In this document: piece after piece, positions 25,298 to 33,842 of the stretch | Position numbering within the stretch: position 1 is the stretch's first letter | How the letters are laid out: every line of letters starts with the position of its first letter | The notes under the pieces: model-generated | Told to the model about the DNA's origin: nothing | The model's input: the letters and a program-made list of their open reading frames with translations, nothing else | Database searches by the model: none | Program-made: the position numbers and the translations under genes | From: Hominenteromicrobium sp964531265 | GTDB taxonomy: Bacteria > Bacillota > Clostridia > Oscillospirales > Acutalibacteraceae | Direction of reading: 5' to 3' | Length of the DNA: 36,670 nucleotides | NCBI GenBank assembly: GCA_964531265.1 | Contig: CAZHDW010000018.1 | Coordinates: 1 to 36,670, forward strand

Positions 25298-26407
25298 TTA
25301 GTTGAGGATTGTTCTCTCTGTTTCCTTGTCGAACAGATGCATCTTATTCATATCGAATGCGATAGCAATCTTGTCGCCGGACTTAGCAACAGATGTCGGC
25401 TCAACACGAGCTGTAACAGCATTGCCCTCGCAGGAGAGGTAGAGGTATGTCTCAGCGCCCATAAGCTCTGTAACCTCAACGTCAGCGGAAGACTTAGCGT
25501 CAGTTGCCTTAGCAACGAACTCCGGCTCGTCATGTACGTCCTCAGGACGGATGCCGAATACAACTTCCTTGCCAACATAATTAGCGATCTCGTCGTTAAC
25601 CTTGTTTGCCGGAACAGCAAGCTTTGTGCCGCCGAATGTAACAGCGTAGCCTGCGCCATCCTTAACAAGTGTAACGTCGATGAAGTTCATCTGCGGAGAG
25701 CCCATGAAGCCTGCAACGAACTCGTTAACCGGCTGCTCATAGAGGTTCTGCGGAGTGTCGACCTGCTGAATGAAGCCGTCCTTCATAACAACGATACGAT
25801 CACCCATTGTCATAGCCTCTGTCTGGTCATGTGTAACATAGATGAAGGTTGTGCCCAGTCTCTTATGGAGCTTAGCGATCTCGGTTCTCATCTGTGCACG
25901 GAGCTTAGCATCCAGGTTGGAGAGCGGCTCGTCAAGCAGGAAGACCTTCGGGTCACGAACGATAGCACGGCCGAGAGCAACACGCTGTCTCTGACCACCG
26001 GAAAGAGCTGCCGGCTTTCTGTCGAGCAGGTGGGAGATGTCGAGGATACGAGCAGCCTCTTCAACGCGGCGCTTGATCTCATCCTTCGGAGTCTTTCTCA
26101 GCTTAAGGCCGAAAGCCATGTTATCAAATACTGTCATATGCGGGTACAGAGCATAGTTCTGGAAAACCATTGCGATGTCTCTGTCCTTCGGAGCAACCTC
26201 ATTTGCGAGAGTATCGCCGATGTAGAGCTCGCCCTTGCTGATCTCTTCAAGACCAGCGATCATTCTCAGAGTTGTGGACTTACCGCAGCCGGAAGGACCA
26301 ACGAGAATAATAAATTCCTTGTCTTCAATGTCCAAGCAGAAATCTGTAACAGCGGTAACGCCGCCAGAGTAGATCTTATAGACATTCTTAAGTGTTACAC
26401 TTGCCAT
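25298..26407 (-). CDS. ugpC: Sugar ABC transporter ATP-binding protein, UgpC/MsmX type
   Basis: This 369-residue ATPase is of the carbohydrate-uptake (CUT1) class. Walker A is GPSGCGKST, the Q-loop is in MVFQNYALYPHM, the signature is LSGGQRQRVALGRA, Walker B is VFLLDEPLSNLD and the H-loop is VTHDQTEAM. A C-terminal regulatory OB-type domain (about 240-369) is present. No permease or binding-protein gene is nearby, so it is probably a shared ATPase serving several sugar transporters, as MsmX does in B. subtilis. AGGAGG lies ahead of the ATG. Adjacent genes in the same direction are the PucR-type regulator downstream and rsuA upstream. Confidence 0.93.
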   Translation of the reverse strand: MASVTLKNVYKIYSGGVTAVTDFCLDIEDKEFIILVGPSGCGKSTTLRMIAGLEEISKGELYIGDTLANEVAPKDRDIAMVFQNYALYPHMTVFDNMAFGLKLRKTPKDEIKRRVEEAARILDISHLLDRKPAALSGGQRQRVALGRAIVRDPKVFLLDEPLSNLDAKLRAQMRTEIAKLHKRLGTTFIYVTHDQTEAMTMGDRIVVMKDGFIQQVDTPQNLYEQPVNEFVAGFMGSPQMNFIDVTLVKDGAGYAVTFGGTKLAVPANKVNDEIANYVGKEVVFGIRPEDVHDEPEFVAKATDAKSSADVEVTELMGAETYLYLSCEGNAVTARVEPTSVAKSGDKIAIAFDMNKMHLFDKETERTILN

Positions 26408-26632
26408 AAGTTTTTCCTCCTGATATTTGTGATCATTGCCGAGGCACTTGGCACTGCGGCAACCACATGTCTTTTTCGCTGTATTAAGTATAGCAGAAAT
26501 TTCTCGAATTGAATACCCTTGAATTATCCGAATTTTCCTTTTCGACTTTAGTGAAAATTCACAAAAGACAAAAATTCACTCGAGTTTTAGTGCAGTTTGA
26601 CGGACATAATTCATTCAAAAAACAGTCACATT
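26408..26632. promoter_or_regulatory. Promoter region of the sugar ATPase gene
   Basis: A minus-strand -10 TATACT lies at 26487-26492, with only a weak -35. Upstream of it are two copies of AAAATTCAC (26554-26562 and 26571-26579), 17 bases apart; the first is part of a GTGAA/TTCAC inverted repeat. They may bind an activator or repressor. I see no gene here and no clear rsuA terminator. Confidence 0.4.
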
Positions 26633-27352
26633 TTAATTTTCAATCCGTTTTTCGAAAACTTTGTTCGCCTCTTCAGCCGTCAGCACGACCACTTTTCCCT
26701 GCTCAAGGCTCGCCTCATCAAGGTACAATTCGCCGATTGAGAGTCTCTTAAGCTTCACAACGGTCTTGCCGCACGCCTTAAACATCCTCTTTACCTGATG
26801 GAATTTTCCCTCGCGTATCTCCACCCACGCCACATGGGGATCCTCTCGGCTTATCTCAAGCTTTGCCGGTGCGAAGACATCCTCGCCGCTTGCTATGCCC
26901 TCCCTGAAGCGTTCAATATCCGACTCTTCTGCCGGTATGTCGAGCACAGCCTCATAGCGCTTCATCACATGGCTTTTCGGTGCAAGCATTCTGTGTGCAA
27001 AGTCACCGTCATCGGTTATTATCAGAAGCCCCGTCGTATCCTTATCAAGTCTGCCCGCCGGGAAAAGCCCCTTTCGGTTCAGCTCGGTCGGTATAAGGTC
27101 GAGCACAGTCCTTGCTTTGCTGTCACGCGTCGCGGTAAGAATTCCGGAGGGCTTATTCATGAGCAAGTATACAAATTTATTGTATTCTATCTCCTCACCG
27201 TTCACACAGATGACATCCTTGGACTCGTCTATCTGCATATCGGCCTTTTTCACCGCCAGGCCGTTTACGGTTACGGCACCGCGCCTTATCAGGACGCCTA
27301 CCTCTTTTCGGCTGCCTATATTTTCATTTGCAAGAAATTTATCCAGTCTCAT
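26633..27352 (-). CDS. rsuA: 16S rRNA pseudouridine synthase, RsuA family
   Basis: This 239-residue enzyme probably converts a uridine in 16S rRNA to pseudouridine. The N-terminal S4 domain begins MRLDKFLANENIGSRKEV. The catalytic domain has the nucleophile Asp in GRLDKDTTGLLIITDDG and the family motif EGKFHQVKRMF. RluB, RluE and RluF are sequence relatives, but the short length and the S4 start favour RsuA. Confidence 0.88.
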   Translation of the reverse strand: MRLDKFLANENIGSRKEVGVLIRRGAVTVNGLAVKKADMQIDESKDVICVNGEEIEYNKFVYLLMNKPSGILTATRDSKARTVLDLIPTELNRKGLFPAGRLDKDTTGLLIITDDGDFAHRMLAPKSHVMKRYEAVLDIPAEESDIERFREGIASGEDVFAPAKLEISREDPHVAWVEIREGKFHQVKRMFKACGKTVVKLKRLSIGELYLDEASLEQGKVVVLTAEEANKVFEKRIEN

Positions 27353-27378
27353 TTTTACTATCCTGTTATATGTTTATT

Positions 27379-27852
27379 TCAATTATTATTCGGCATCTCA
27401 AAGGCCGCACTGTCCGGCGCAAAGCCGTGCATGAAGCCATCCGCAGCTTCCGATGCGATATCGCCGCCGACTATCACATCCTCCATAACGAGCAGTGTCG
27501 CTATTACCGTATCGGTGCAATCCTGATAATTCGTGACTATGTACCGGTACTGTGTACACTTTTCACCGGCATACGGCTCAAGATTGAAACCCTGTGCACG
27601 CTGCATATCGTTATACGCAGTATAGACATCGCTGAATTCAGCCGGTATAACTATTTCGCGCACATCGGCAGGCTCTTCCTCAAGCACCCAGCCAAAGGAG
27701 CATAAAAACGCCAGACGCTCATCATTTGTCATGGCATAGTATACGGGTGACTCGGGCTTATCGGGAATAAATAAAAACGCGCACACAACTATAGCCACCA
27801 GAGCAATAACTGCCGCTATCCTCTTCTTATTAACGCCAAGAGAAAGCACCAT
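27379..27852 (-). CDS. DUF4830 membrane-anchored protein
   Basis: This 157-residue protein has an N-terminal membrane helix (about 9-27, RIAAVIALVAIVVCAFLFI) and an extracytoplasmic domain. The domain has the DUF4830 pattern: ERLAFLCSFGWVLEEEP, IPAEFSDVYTAYNDMQRAQGFNL, and a closing GGDIASEAADGFMHGF. Its function is unknown. I chose the ATG at 27852 because AGGA lies eight bases upstream; two other ATGs at 27858 and 27861 sit too close to it. It is 26 bases ahead of rsuA on the same strand. Confidence 0.72.
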   Translation of the reverse strand: MVLSLGVNKKRIAAVIALVAIVVCAFLFIPDKPESPVYYAMTNDERLAFLCSFGWVLEEEPADVREIVIPAEFSDVYTAYNDMQRAQGFNLEPYAGEKCTQYRYIVTNYQDCTDTVIATLLVMEDVIVGGDIASEAADGFMHGFAPDSAAFEMPNNN

Positions 27853-27922
27853 GGTCATCATCCTTTCACCGCAAAGGTTCGTTACTCGTTCATGTAACAT
27901 CCTTATGCGGCTATACGGACGA

Positions 27923-28429
27923 TTATTCTGCTGTGGCTATAAAATAAGCTGTGCCGATGCGCTCTATGCTGAGCTCATGCCCGGCACAGACCGGTTTTCC
28001 CTCAACAAAGCTGATCTCATAATCCTTAAAGGAGCTTCTGAGGCCAACACCGCTCTTTTTGGATATGCTCTCCTTGAGCACCCAATACATCAAAAAGCGT
28101 TCCCCGGGAGCTGATGCAGCCTCGATATCACGAAGCTCAGCCTCCGTACACACACGTGACATCGTGCTTTTCCGCACAGTACGTATGTGCTCGCAGTCCA
28201 CCCCTATCGGTCTATCGGAAACAGCGCAGCAAACAAGCCCTTCGGTGTGGCTGATGCTTATATGTATATCACTGTTTGCAATATACGGCTTTCCGCTTGG
28301 CAGCTTCCTGATATCCGCATCGGCAATGCCGTGCTCTGCCATTAGGCATCCCCTGAGCAGCTCATACGCCGCTTCGTGCTTACGTGCACCGTCGACTCCC
28401 TTTTCTATATATTGATAATATAATTTCAT
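27923..28429 (-). CDS. 4'-phosphopantetheinyl transferase (Sfp-type, short)
   Basis: This enzyme attaches phosphopantetheine from CoA to a carrier protein. The 168-residue protein has the superfamily's two metal-binding stretches, GVDCEHIR and WVLKESISKKSGVGL, and the upstream motif KPYIANSDIHISISHTEG. It is shorter than Sfp (about 220) and lacks part of the N-terminal half. No NRPS or PKS gene is in the window, so it could also serve fatty-acid ACP. The ribosome site ahead of the ATG is weak. Confidence 0.85.
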   Translation of the reverse strand: MKLYYQYIEKGVDGARKHEAAYELLRGCLMAEHGIADADIRKLPSGKPYIANSDIHISISHTEGLVCCAVSDRPIGVDCEHIRTVRKSTMSRVCTEAELRDIEAASAPGERFLMYWVLKESISKKSGVGLRSSFKDYEISFVEGKPVCAGHELSIERIGTAYFIATAE

Positions 28430-28689
28430 GTGTGACGCACCATAGATGTTTTTCGGTTATACACATTTATTATACACTTAAACCACGTCAATTGTAAAGC
28501 GAAAGCCGTCTGCGATGTGCACCGTCCGATGCTTTTTGTGAACCTGAACAAAGGGCGTGGTTATTAAATGCGCCATTTTTTTCTTGTTTACCCTTTTCCT
28601 CTGCAATTTTTTTTGGTATAATTAGCTTTACATTAATCAAACAGCAAATACTCTCTGTTTTTTCTATTGAAAGGAAAGTGATCCTCTGT
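28430..28689 (+). promoter_or_regulatory. Divergent region, promoter of the PurF-like gene
   Basis: A plus-strand TATAAT lies near 28616 without a good -35. I saw no purine riboswitch or PurR box. Nothing else in these 260 bases can be assigned. Confidence 0.35.
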
Positions 28690-30102
28690 ATGGGCGGATA
28701 TTTTGGCGTTGCATCCAAAGAAGATTGCGTATTCGATCTTTTTTACGGCATCGACTACCATTCTCATCTCGGCACAAGACGTGCCGGCATGGCTGTTTAC
28801 AGCACTGAAAACGGATTTGACAAGGCTATCCACAGCATTGAGAACTCACCGTTTAGAACTAAATTCACATCTGAATCCACAAGCATGCACGGCCAGTACG
28901 GTATAGGCTGCATATCCGACTTTGAGGCTCAGCCGATCCTTGTGCGCTCCCACCACGGTACATTTGCCATAACGACCGTCGGTAAGATCAACAACAGCAA
29001 TGAAATCGTTGAGAACATTCTTGAGAACAAAACTCATTTCTTTGAAATGGCAAACGGAGAGATAAACCCCACCGAGCTTGTAGCTGCCATAATCAACCAG
29101 AAGGATAACTTCATCGACGGCATCCGCTATGCGCAGGAGATCGTCGACGGCTCGATAAGCATGCTTATCCTGACAGCAAAGGGAATATACGCCGCACGCG
29201 ATAAGCTCGGCAGAACTCCCATAAGCATCGGTCATAAGGAGGGGGACGGCTATTGCGCAAGCTTTGAAAGCTTCGCTTACCTCAACCTCGGCTACCATGC
29301 AGTGCGTGAGCTCGGCCCGGGCGAGATAGTCGTATTCGACGCGGACAGCCTGAAAACCCTTGTTCAGCCTGGCAAAAAGATGAAGATGTGCACCTTCCTC
29401 TGGGTATACTACGGTTATCCGTCGGCATCCTACGAGGGCACGAGTGTTGAAAAAATGAGAAGCATTTGCGGCAGCAAGATAGCTAAGCGTGACGAGGGCA
29501 TCAAGCCCGACCTCATCGCAGGCGTACCTGATTCCGGTCTTGCACCGGCCATCGGCTATTCAAATGAATCCGGCATACCGTTTGCACGTCCGTTTGTAAA
29601 ATACACTCCCACATGGCCGCGCTCCTTCATGCCGACACACCAGAGCCGCAGAAACCTCATCGCGAAAATGAAGCTCATTCCGATACATGACCTTATACAG
29701 GACAAGAGCCTGCTCCTTATAGATGACTCCATCGTTCGCGGAACACAGCTCAGGGAGACCGTTGAATTCCTGTACGACAGCGGCGCCAAGGATGTTCATG
29801 TGCGCGTGGCCTGCCCGCCGATAATGTACGGCTGCAAATACCTGAATTTCTCCAGATCGAATTCCGATCTCGACCTCTTTGCAAGACGCGTCATCTGTGA
29901 GCTTGAGGGCTGCGATCCGTCACCGGAGATACTTCAGGAGTACGCTGATCCGGATACCGAGCGCTATAAGAACATGGTCAACCGCATCAGCGAGATACAG
30001 CATTTCACCTCGCTGCGCTACCTGCGCCTTGATGATATGCTTGAATCCGTTGGCATCGACCCCGAAAACCTCTGCACATATTGCTGGAACGGCAAACAGT
30101 AA
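28690..30102 (+). CDS. PurF-like amidophosphoribosyltransferase lacking the glutaminase cysteine
   Basis: This 470-residue protein resembles glutamine PRPP amidotransferase, the first enzyme of purine synthesis, along its length. The phosphoribosyltransferase half looks intact: the PRPP loop is LLLIDDSIVRGTQ (342-352), with PDSGLAPAIGY upstream. The four cysteines that bind the [4Fe-4S] cluster in the B. subtilis enzyme have counterparts at 234, 382, 462 and 465. The N-terminal glutaminase half has lost its nucleophile: the usual Met-Cys-Gly start is MGGYFGV, and the oxyanion Asn-Gly of typical PurF appears as VGK near residue 97. ARDKLGRTP is kept. So it may use free ammonia, or act as a regulator or on another substrate. 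The ATG at 28690 matches the MGG start; AAAGG is 11 bases upstream. Confidence 0.85.
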   Translation: MGGYFGVASKEDCVFDLFYGIDYHSHLGTRRAGMAVYSTENGFDKAIHSIENSPFRTKFTSESTSMHGQYGIGCISDFEAQPILVRSHHGTFAITTVGKINNSNEIVENILENKTHFFEMANGEINPTELVAAIINQKDNFIDGIRYAQEIVDGSISMLILTAKGIYAARDKLGRTPISIGHKEGDGYCASFESFAYLNLGYHAVRELGPGEIVVFDADSLKTLVQPGKKMKMCTFLWVYYGYPSASYEGTSVEKMRSICGSKIAKRDEGIKPDLIAGVPDSGLAPAIGYSNESGIPFARPFVKYTPTWPRSFMPTHQSRRNLIAKMKLIPIHDLIQDKSLLLIDDSIVRGTQLRETVEFLYDSGAKDVHVRVACPPIMYGCKYLNFSRSNSDLDLFARRVICELEGCDPSPEILQEYADPDTERYKNMVNRISEIQHFTSLRYLRLDDMLESVGIDPENLCTYCWNGKQ

Positions 30103-30163
30103 GGCATAAACAGCTAATATAGAAAAATGCTCCGAGCAACAGCCCGGCAGCCATAGAACAGTT

Positions 30164-30200
30164 AACAGCCACAACAGTTTGATTTGTTGTGGCTGTTTTT
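30164..30200 (+). terminator. Terminator of the PurF-like gene
   Basis: A 13-bp perfect stem (30164-30176 with 30185-30197) with an eight-base loop ends in a T-tract. Confidence 0.88.
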
Positions 30201-30254
30201 GCAAATACCGCTAAATTATAATATTGTATAATCAGTAGACGAAATTAATTTTGA

Positions 30255-30695
30255 TTATTTCTCCATTACATAATTTGTTAAGGAAATTCCGTTTCGGACA
30301 ACTTGTTGTTCCCTGACAACCTTATATCCTCTGTGCAGAAAAAAAGGCTTGGCAGTGATAGAGGCGTGTGTTGTAATTTTGTCGAAGCCTCTTTCCAACT
30401 CATTACACAATGCAGTTGCAACACCTTGTTTCTGATAGTCTTTATGAACATATAGTCTATCAAGATAACCTGTTTTGTCTATGTCTCCAAAGCCTACAAT
30501 AATATCGTTTTTTACCGCTACACGGGTAGTGTGTTCTAAGAACGATTTGTTCCATGCCGACAAATCTATGTGACCCGTAGCCCATACACATAACTGCTCT
30601 TGTGTATAGTCTTTTGCATTTACTGTATGAACGGTTTGATAAAACAACTCTGCGATATGTTCACAATCCGATGAGATATAATCCCTGATAATCAT
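30255..30695 (-). CDS. GNAT-family N-acetyltransferase
   Basis: This 146-residue acetyl-CoA-dependent acetyltransferase shows the acetyl-CoA-binding region YLDRLYVHKDYQKQGVATALCNELE and the closing FLHRGYKVVREQQVV. It resembles small PhnO/YafP-like enzymes, and its substrate is unknown. The gene is visibly richer in A and T than its neighbours and stands alone between terminators, which may mean recent transfer. AGGAG lies seven bases ahead of the ATG. Confidence 0.86.
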   Translation of the reverse strand: MIIRDYISSDCEHIAELFYQTVHTVNAKDYTQEQLCVWATGHIDLSAWNKSFLEHTTRVAVKNDIIVGFGDIDKTGYLDRLYVHKDYQKQGVATALCNELERGFDKITTHASITAKPFFLHRGYKVVREQQVVRNGISLTNYVMEK

Positions 30696-30776
30696 TGCTT
30701 CTCTCCTATAAAACAGAATTTGTTAAACCGATAAACGGCGCACGCGTTCTTGTACGGTACAAGGGAGCCTTGGTAG

Positions 30777-30816
30777 CACAAAATCCGACCTATGATGACA
30801 GCCATGGGTCGGATTT
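30777..30816 (-). terminator. Terminator of the Gfo/Idh/MocA gene
   Basis: A 10-bp stem (AAATCCGACC 30781-30790 with GGTCGGATTT 30807-30816) leads on the minus strand into TTTT. The orientation is inferred from the adjacent minus-strand gene. Confidence 0.65.
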
Positions 30817-30866
30817 ACTGTTTTATTAGCGCCCGACTGAAGTCCGGAGCATTTTCTATTTGTTCA

Positions 30867-31829
30867 TTATTCGCTCAGGATCATATCCGCTTTTTCCGCG
30901 AAATCCAGTGTAAGGCTGAGAGGATTTATGTCGCTCTCCTTTTTGCCCTCTCTTATAAGGCTTGAGAAATGGGCTATCTGATGCACAAAGCCCTCCTCCT
31001 CCGGGTCTTCAAACACCTCAACAAGGCCCTCTCTGCCAAGGTACAGCTCGGTTTTTCTGCTGCCGAGGAAATAATACTGCTTGATGTAGCCCTGCGTGCC
31101 GCTTATCACGGACTCGCTGTCCATATAACCGCCTATCGAGGTAAGGCAATCGGCTATCACGCCGTTATCATATTTCATTATCATTGCAACAGTCCTGTCC
31201 ACTCCCGTGGGTGCTCTGTCAACGATGGTTTCCATCTCCTTCGGCGCACCGCCCATTATGCCGGTGACATATTCATATGGGTAAACGCCGGCATCCAGAA
31301 GTGCTCCGCCTGCAAGCTCCGGGTTCCACAAACGGCTTGTTTTAAGCTCCTCATTATACGGCATCGCAAAGCAGAAAGCCGCACGTATCATCCTGATATC
31401 GCCTATTTTGCCGTCGCGTATCCACTCAAGCATCTTCTGATACGCCGGCTGAGTGCGTGTCCAGAACGCCTCCATAATGAGGACATTTTCCTTTTTAGCA
31501 AGCTCTATGACCTCAACAGCCTCTTTCGCGTTAGTAAAAAACGGCTTCTCGCATATCACGGGCTTTCCTGCGAGTATAGCACGCTTTGCAAGCTCTGCAT
31601 GAGTGTTGTGAACGGTCGCAATATAAACCGCCTGCACCTCGGGGTCATTCAGCAGGGCATCATAACCCTCGAAGGCTTTTCCGCCGTGAGTCTCGGCGAA
31701 TTTAGCGGCCTTTTCGCCATTTCTTGCAGCACATGCATACAGCTCAGCCTCCGGAGATTTAGCCAGTGCTTTTGCGAATCTGGCCGCTATATTACCGCAG
31801 CCGAGAATTCCGAACTTAATTTTATCCAT
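30867..31829 (-). CDS. Gfo/Idh/MocA-family oxidoreductase
   Basis: This 320-residue NAD(P)-dependent sugar or polyol dehydrogenase has an N-terminal Rossmann fold (FGILGCGNIAARFAKAL), the conserved catalytic Lys in ICEKPFFTNAKEA, and a C-terminal alpha/beta domain with the family region GGALLDAGVYPYEYVTGI. Dihydrodiol- and trans-acenaphthene-dehydrogenase-like members share this shape. The ATG at 31829 has GGGAGG upstream; the longer frame to 31844 does not. It is a single-gene unit and the substrate cannot be named. Confidence 0.92.
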   Translation of the reverse strand: MDKIKFGILGCGNIAARFAKALAKSPEAELYACAARNGEKAAKFAETHGGKAFEGYDALLNDPEVQAVYIATVHNTHAELAKRAILAGKPVICEKPFFTNAKEAVEVIELAKKENVLIMEAFWTRTQPAYQKMLEWIRDGKIGDIRMIRAAFCFAMPYNEELKTSRLWNPELAGGALLDAGVYPYEYVTGIMGGAPKEMETIVDRAPTGVDRTVAMIMKYDNGVIADCLTSIGGYMDSESVISGTQGYIKQYYFLGSRKTELYLGREGLVEVFEDPEEEGFVHQIAHFSSLIREGKKESDINPLSLTLDFAEKADMILSE

Positions 31830-31913
31830 AGTATATCCTCCCAAAAGTTTACCTGAATTAACTTTTTCAAATTATATCCCTGTATCAACATTTACGCAAG
31901 TGTTTGTTGAAAA

Positions 31914-31945
31914 AAAGAAATCCCTGCGCCAGGCTGACGCAGGGA
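31914..31945 (-). terminator. Terminator of the nfeD-SPFH unit
   Basis: An 8-bp stem (31938-31945 with 31921-31928) runs on the minus strand into TTTCTTTTTTT. Confidence 0.85.
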
Positions 31946-31950
31946 AAAGC

Positions 31951-32856
31951 TTACTTTGCTGTTGTTTCAGTATCGACTATTTCCTTAAGGCTTGCGGCAA
32001 GACCTGCAATACCCTGTATATTCGACGGAATTATGATCTTTGTTGCCTTTCCGTCAGCGGCCTTTTCAAAGGCCTCAAGGCTCTTCATCGTAAGCACACC
32101 CTCGGAAGGAGCAGCCTCGTTAAGCAGCTTTATGGAATCGGCAAGAGCACGCTGCACGGAAAGTATTGCCTCCGCCTCACCCTGTGCCTCGCGAATCTTT
32201 GTCTCGCGAACAGCCTCGGCGCGCAGAACAGCGGACTCCTTCTGTCCCTCGGCAATGAGTATCGCGCTGCGCTTTTCACCCTCCGCGTCCAATATCTTGG
32301 CACGGCGCTCACGCTCCGCCTTCATCTGCTTCTCCATGGAATCCTGTATTTCCTTCGGCGGAATGATATTCTTCAGCTCCACACGGTTCACCTTAATGCC
32401 CCATGCGTCCGTGGCCTCATCAAGAATAACCCTTATCTTGGAGTTGATTACATCTCTTGAGGTCAGAGTATGGTCAAGCTCCATATCGCCGATTATATTT
32501 CTGAGTGTGGTTGCCGAAAGGTTTTCGATAGCGGATATCGGATGCTCAACGCCGTATGCATAGAGCTTCGGGTCGGTTATCTGGAAATAGACGACCGTAT
32601 CTATCTGCATCGTTACGTTATCGCTTGTAATGACCGGCTGTGGCGGAAAATCTATTACCTGCTCCTTGAGCGAAACCTTTTTCGCGATACGGTCAATGAA
32701 CGGTATCATGAAATGCAGACCCGTCCCCCATGTTTCGCGATAAGAGCCGAGGCGCTCCACGACATATGCGTGTGCCTGCGGAACGATCTTGAGGTTCGCA
32801 ATGATCAAAACCACTATCAGTATGATAAAAATCGTCGCAACTATTATTAAGTCCAT
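31951..32856 (-). CDS. SPFH/band-7 (stomatin/QmcA-type) membrane protein
   Basis: This 301-residue flotillin/stomatin-like scaffold protein has one N-terminal membrane helix (about 3-21). The SPFH domain (about 25-190, with VPQAHAYVVERLGSY and TLRNIIGDMELDHTLTSRD) is followed by a long Ala/Glu/Arg-rich coiled coil (about 185-260, IILAEGQ-like repeats). Such proteins form membrane microdomain rings. The ATG at 32856 is placed nine bases after AGGGAG; the in-frame ATG at 32865 abuts it. It is paired with the nfeD gene 27 bases upstream. Confidence 0.92.
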   Translation of the reverse strand: MDLIIVATIFIILIVVLIIANLKIVPQAHAYVVERLGSYRETWGTGLHFMIPFIDRIAKKVSLKEQVIDFPPQPVITSDNVTMQIDTVVYFQITDPKLYAYGVEHPISAIENLSATTLRNIIGDMELDHTLTSRDVINSKIRVILDEATDAWGIKVNRVELKNIIPPKEIQDSMEKQMKAERERRAKILDAEGEKRSAILIAEGQKESAVLRAEAVRETKIREAQGEAEAILSVQRALADSIKLLNEAAPSEGVLTMKSLEAFEKAADGKATKIIIPSNIQGIAGLAASLKEIVDTETTAK

Positions 32857-32883
32857 TCTGCGCATCTCCCTTTTATTATGTAA

Positions 32884-33315
32884 TCAAATTTCGGAAACGA
32901 AAAGCTTGACGCCCTCGAGCTTTTCAACCCTTACGGCCTTACCGACCGTTATACTCCTATTATCCAAGCTAAGTGCGCGCCAGTCAGCTCCAAATACGAC
33001 GATTCTGCCCTTTTCCGCTGAATTATCTATTTCCTCCACCACGATGCCGGTTTGACCGATCACCCTGTCGGAATTGGTTGGCGTAGGCTCATTGCTTAAG
33101 AGCTTTCTCACGAACGGCCTTGTAGCGATAAGCAGCACCAGCGTTACAGCGGCTGCGGCTATCACCTGCACCTCCACCCCGGCACCTAAAAAATAAGCAA
33201 CTACAGCCGCAAGCCCACCGCCTGCGAACCAAATACACGCAAGCTGTGTTGTGAGCAGCTCTATGACCGACGCTGCAATTATCACAGCCACCCATATCCA
33301 AATTTCCAAAAACAT
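32884..33315 (-). CDS. NfeD-family membrane protein (short form)
   Basis: This 143-residue protein has about three membrane helices (3-75) and a C-terminal OB-fold (about 88-143, VIGQTGIVVEEIDNSAEKGRIVVFGADWRALS). This short type lacks the ClpP-like protease domain of long NfeD proteins. NfeD and SPFH proteins act together at the membrane, and the gene order here is the standard one. The ATG at 33315 has GAGGGGGG directly ahead; the longer frame to 33384 overlaps no better site. Confidence 0.9.
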   Translation of the reverse strand: MFLEIWIWVAVIIAASVIELLTTQLACIWFAGGGLAAVVAYFLGAGVEVQVIAAAAVTLVLLIATRPFVRKLLSNEPTPTNSDRVIGQTGIVVEEIDNSAEKGRIVVFGADWRALSLDNRSITVGKAVRVEKLEGVKLFVSEI

Positions 33316-33529
33316 ACCCCCCTCAGAAAAAATCAGCATGGAATCTTCACGAGAAGACCCCATGCTGACCACAATAAAAGTCAAAGTATAACGTCAAAAA
33401 AACTAAAAGGAAATTAAATTGCTTCTACCATACTCTCCGCATTGCTACGGATAACTAATTAGTACATTGGCCCATCCTCAAAAAATGAACTAAACAGACT
33501 ATGTGCTTACTATTAACTTGTAATTTAGT

Positions 33530-33713
33530 AGGAGGTTTAATATGAAAAAACCTGTTTAAAATTCCTTGTAAAACAGCATTTTGTCTCTCTCGATACACTT
33601 CAGATAAATACAGTAACCGCTTAAAACCTTTGGGGCTGCTGCCCATAGCTTTTCAAAAGCTCAAAATAAAGCGTCCGTTATCAAAGCATCACAATTCGAG
33701 AAAATCGTATTAA
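33530..33713 (+). pseudogene. Possible frameshifted small gene behind a perfect ribosome site
   Basis: AGGAGG (33530-33535) precedes an ATG at 33542, but the frame ends after MKKPV. Right after the ATG lies a run of six A. Removing one A would open a frame of 56 codons to the TAA at 33711-33713, encoding a small basic peptide (beginning MKNLFKIPCKT). Either this is a sequencing or natural frameshift in a small gene, a true five-codon leader, or chance. Confidence 0.3.
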
Positions 33714-33805
33714 CGCTCATCATGTACCAACGAATGAATTGCCCGAAACTTCTCTTTCGGTTTACACCCATATAATCCATGGTGTATTCTGTCCGAACTT
33801 GGCGA

Positions 33806-33842
33806 TATATTAACCGAGGCACAATGTACCGCGGTTAATATA
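33806..33842. repeat. 11-bp perfect inverted repeat
   Basis: TATATTAACCG (33806-33816) and CGGTTAATATA (33832-33842) are separated by 15 bases. It may be an operator, a hairpin in an RNA, or the relic of a mobile element end. Confidence 0.7.

Noticed and set aside
25337..26512. 391-codon plus-strand open frame
   Set aside because: It is antisense to the sugar ATPase gene and arises from its codon bias; the predicted protein has no family resemblance.
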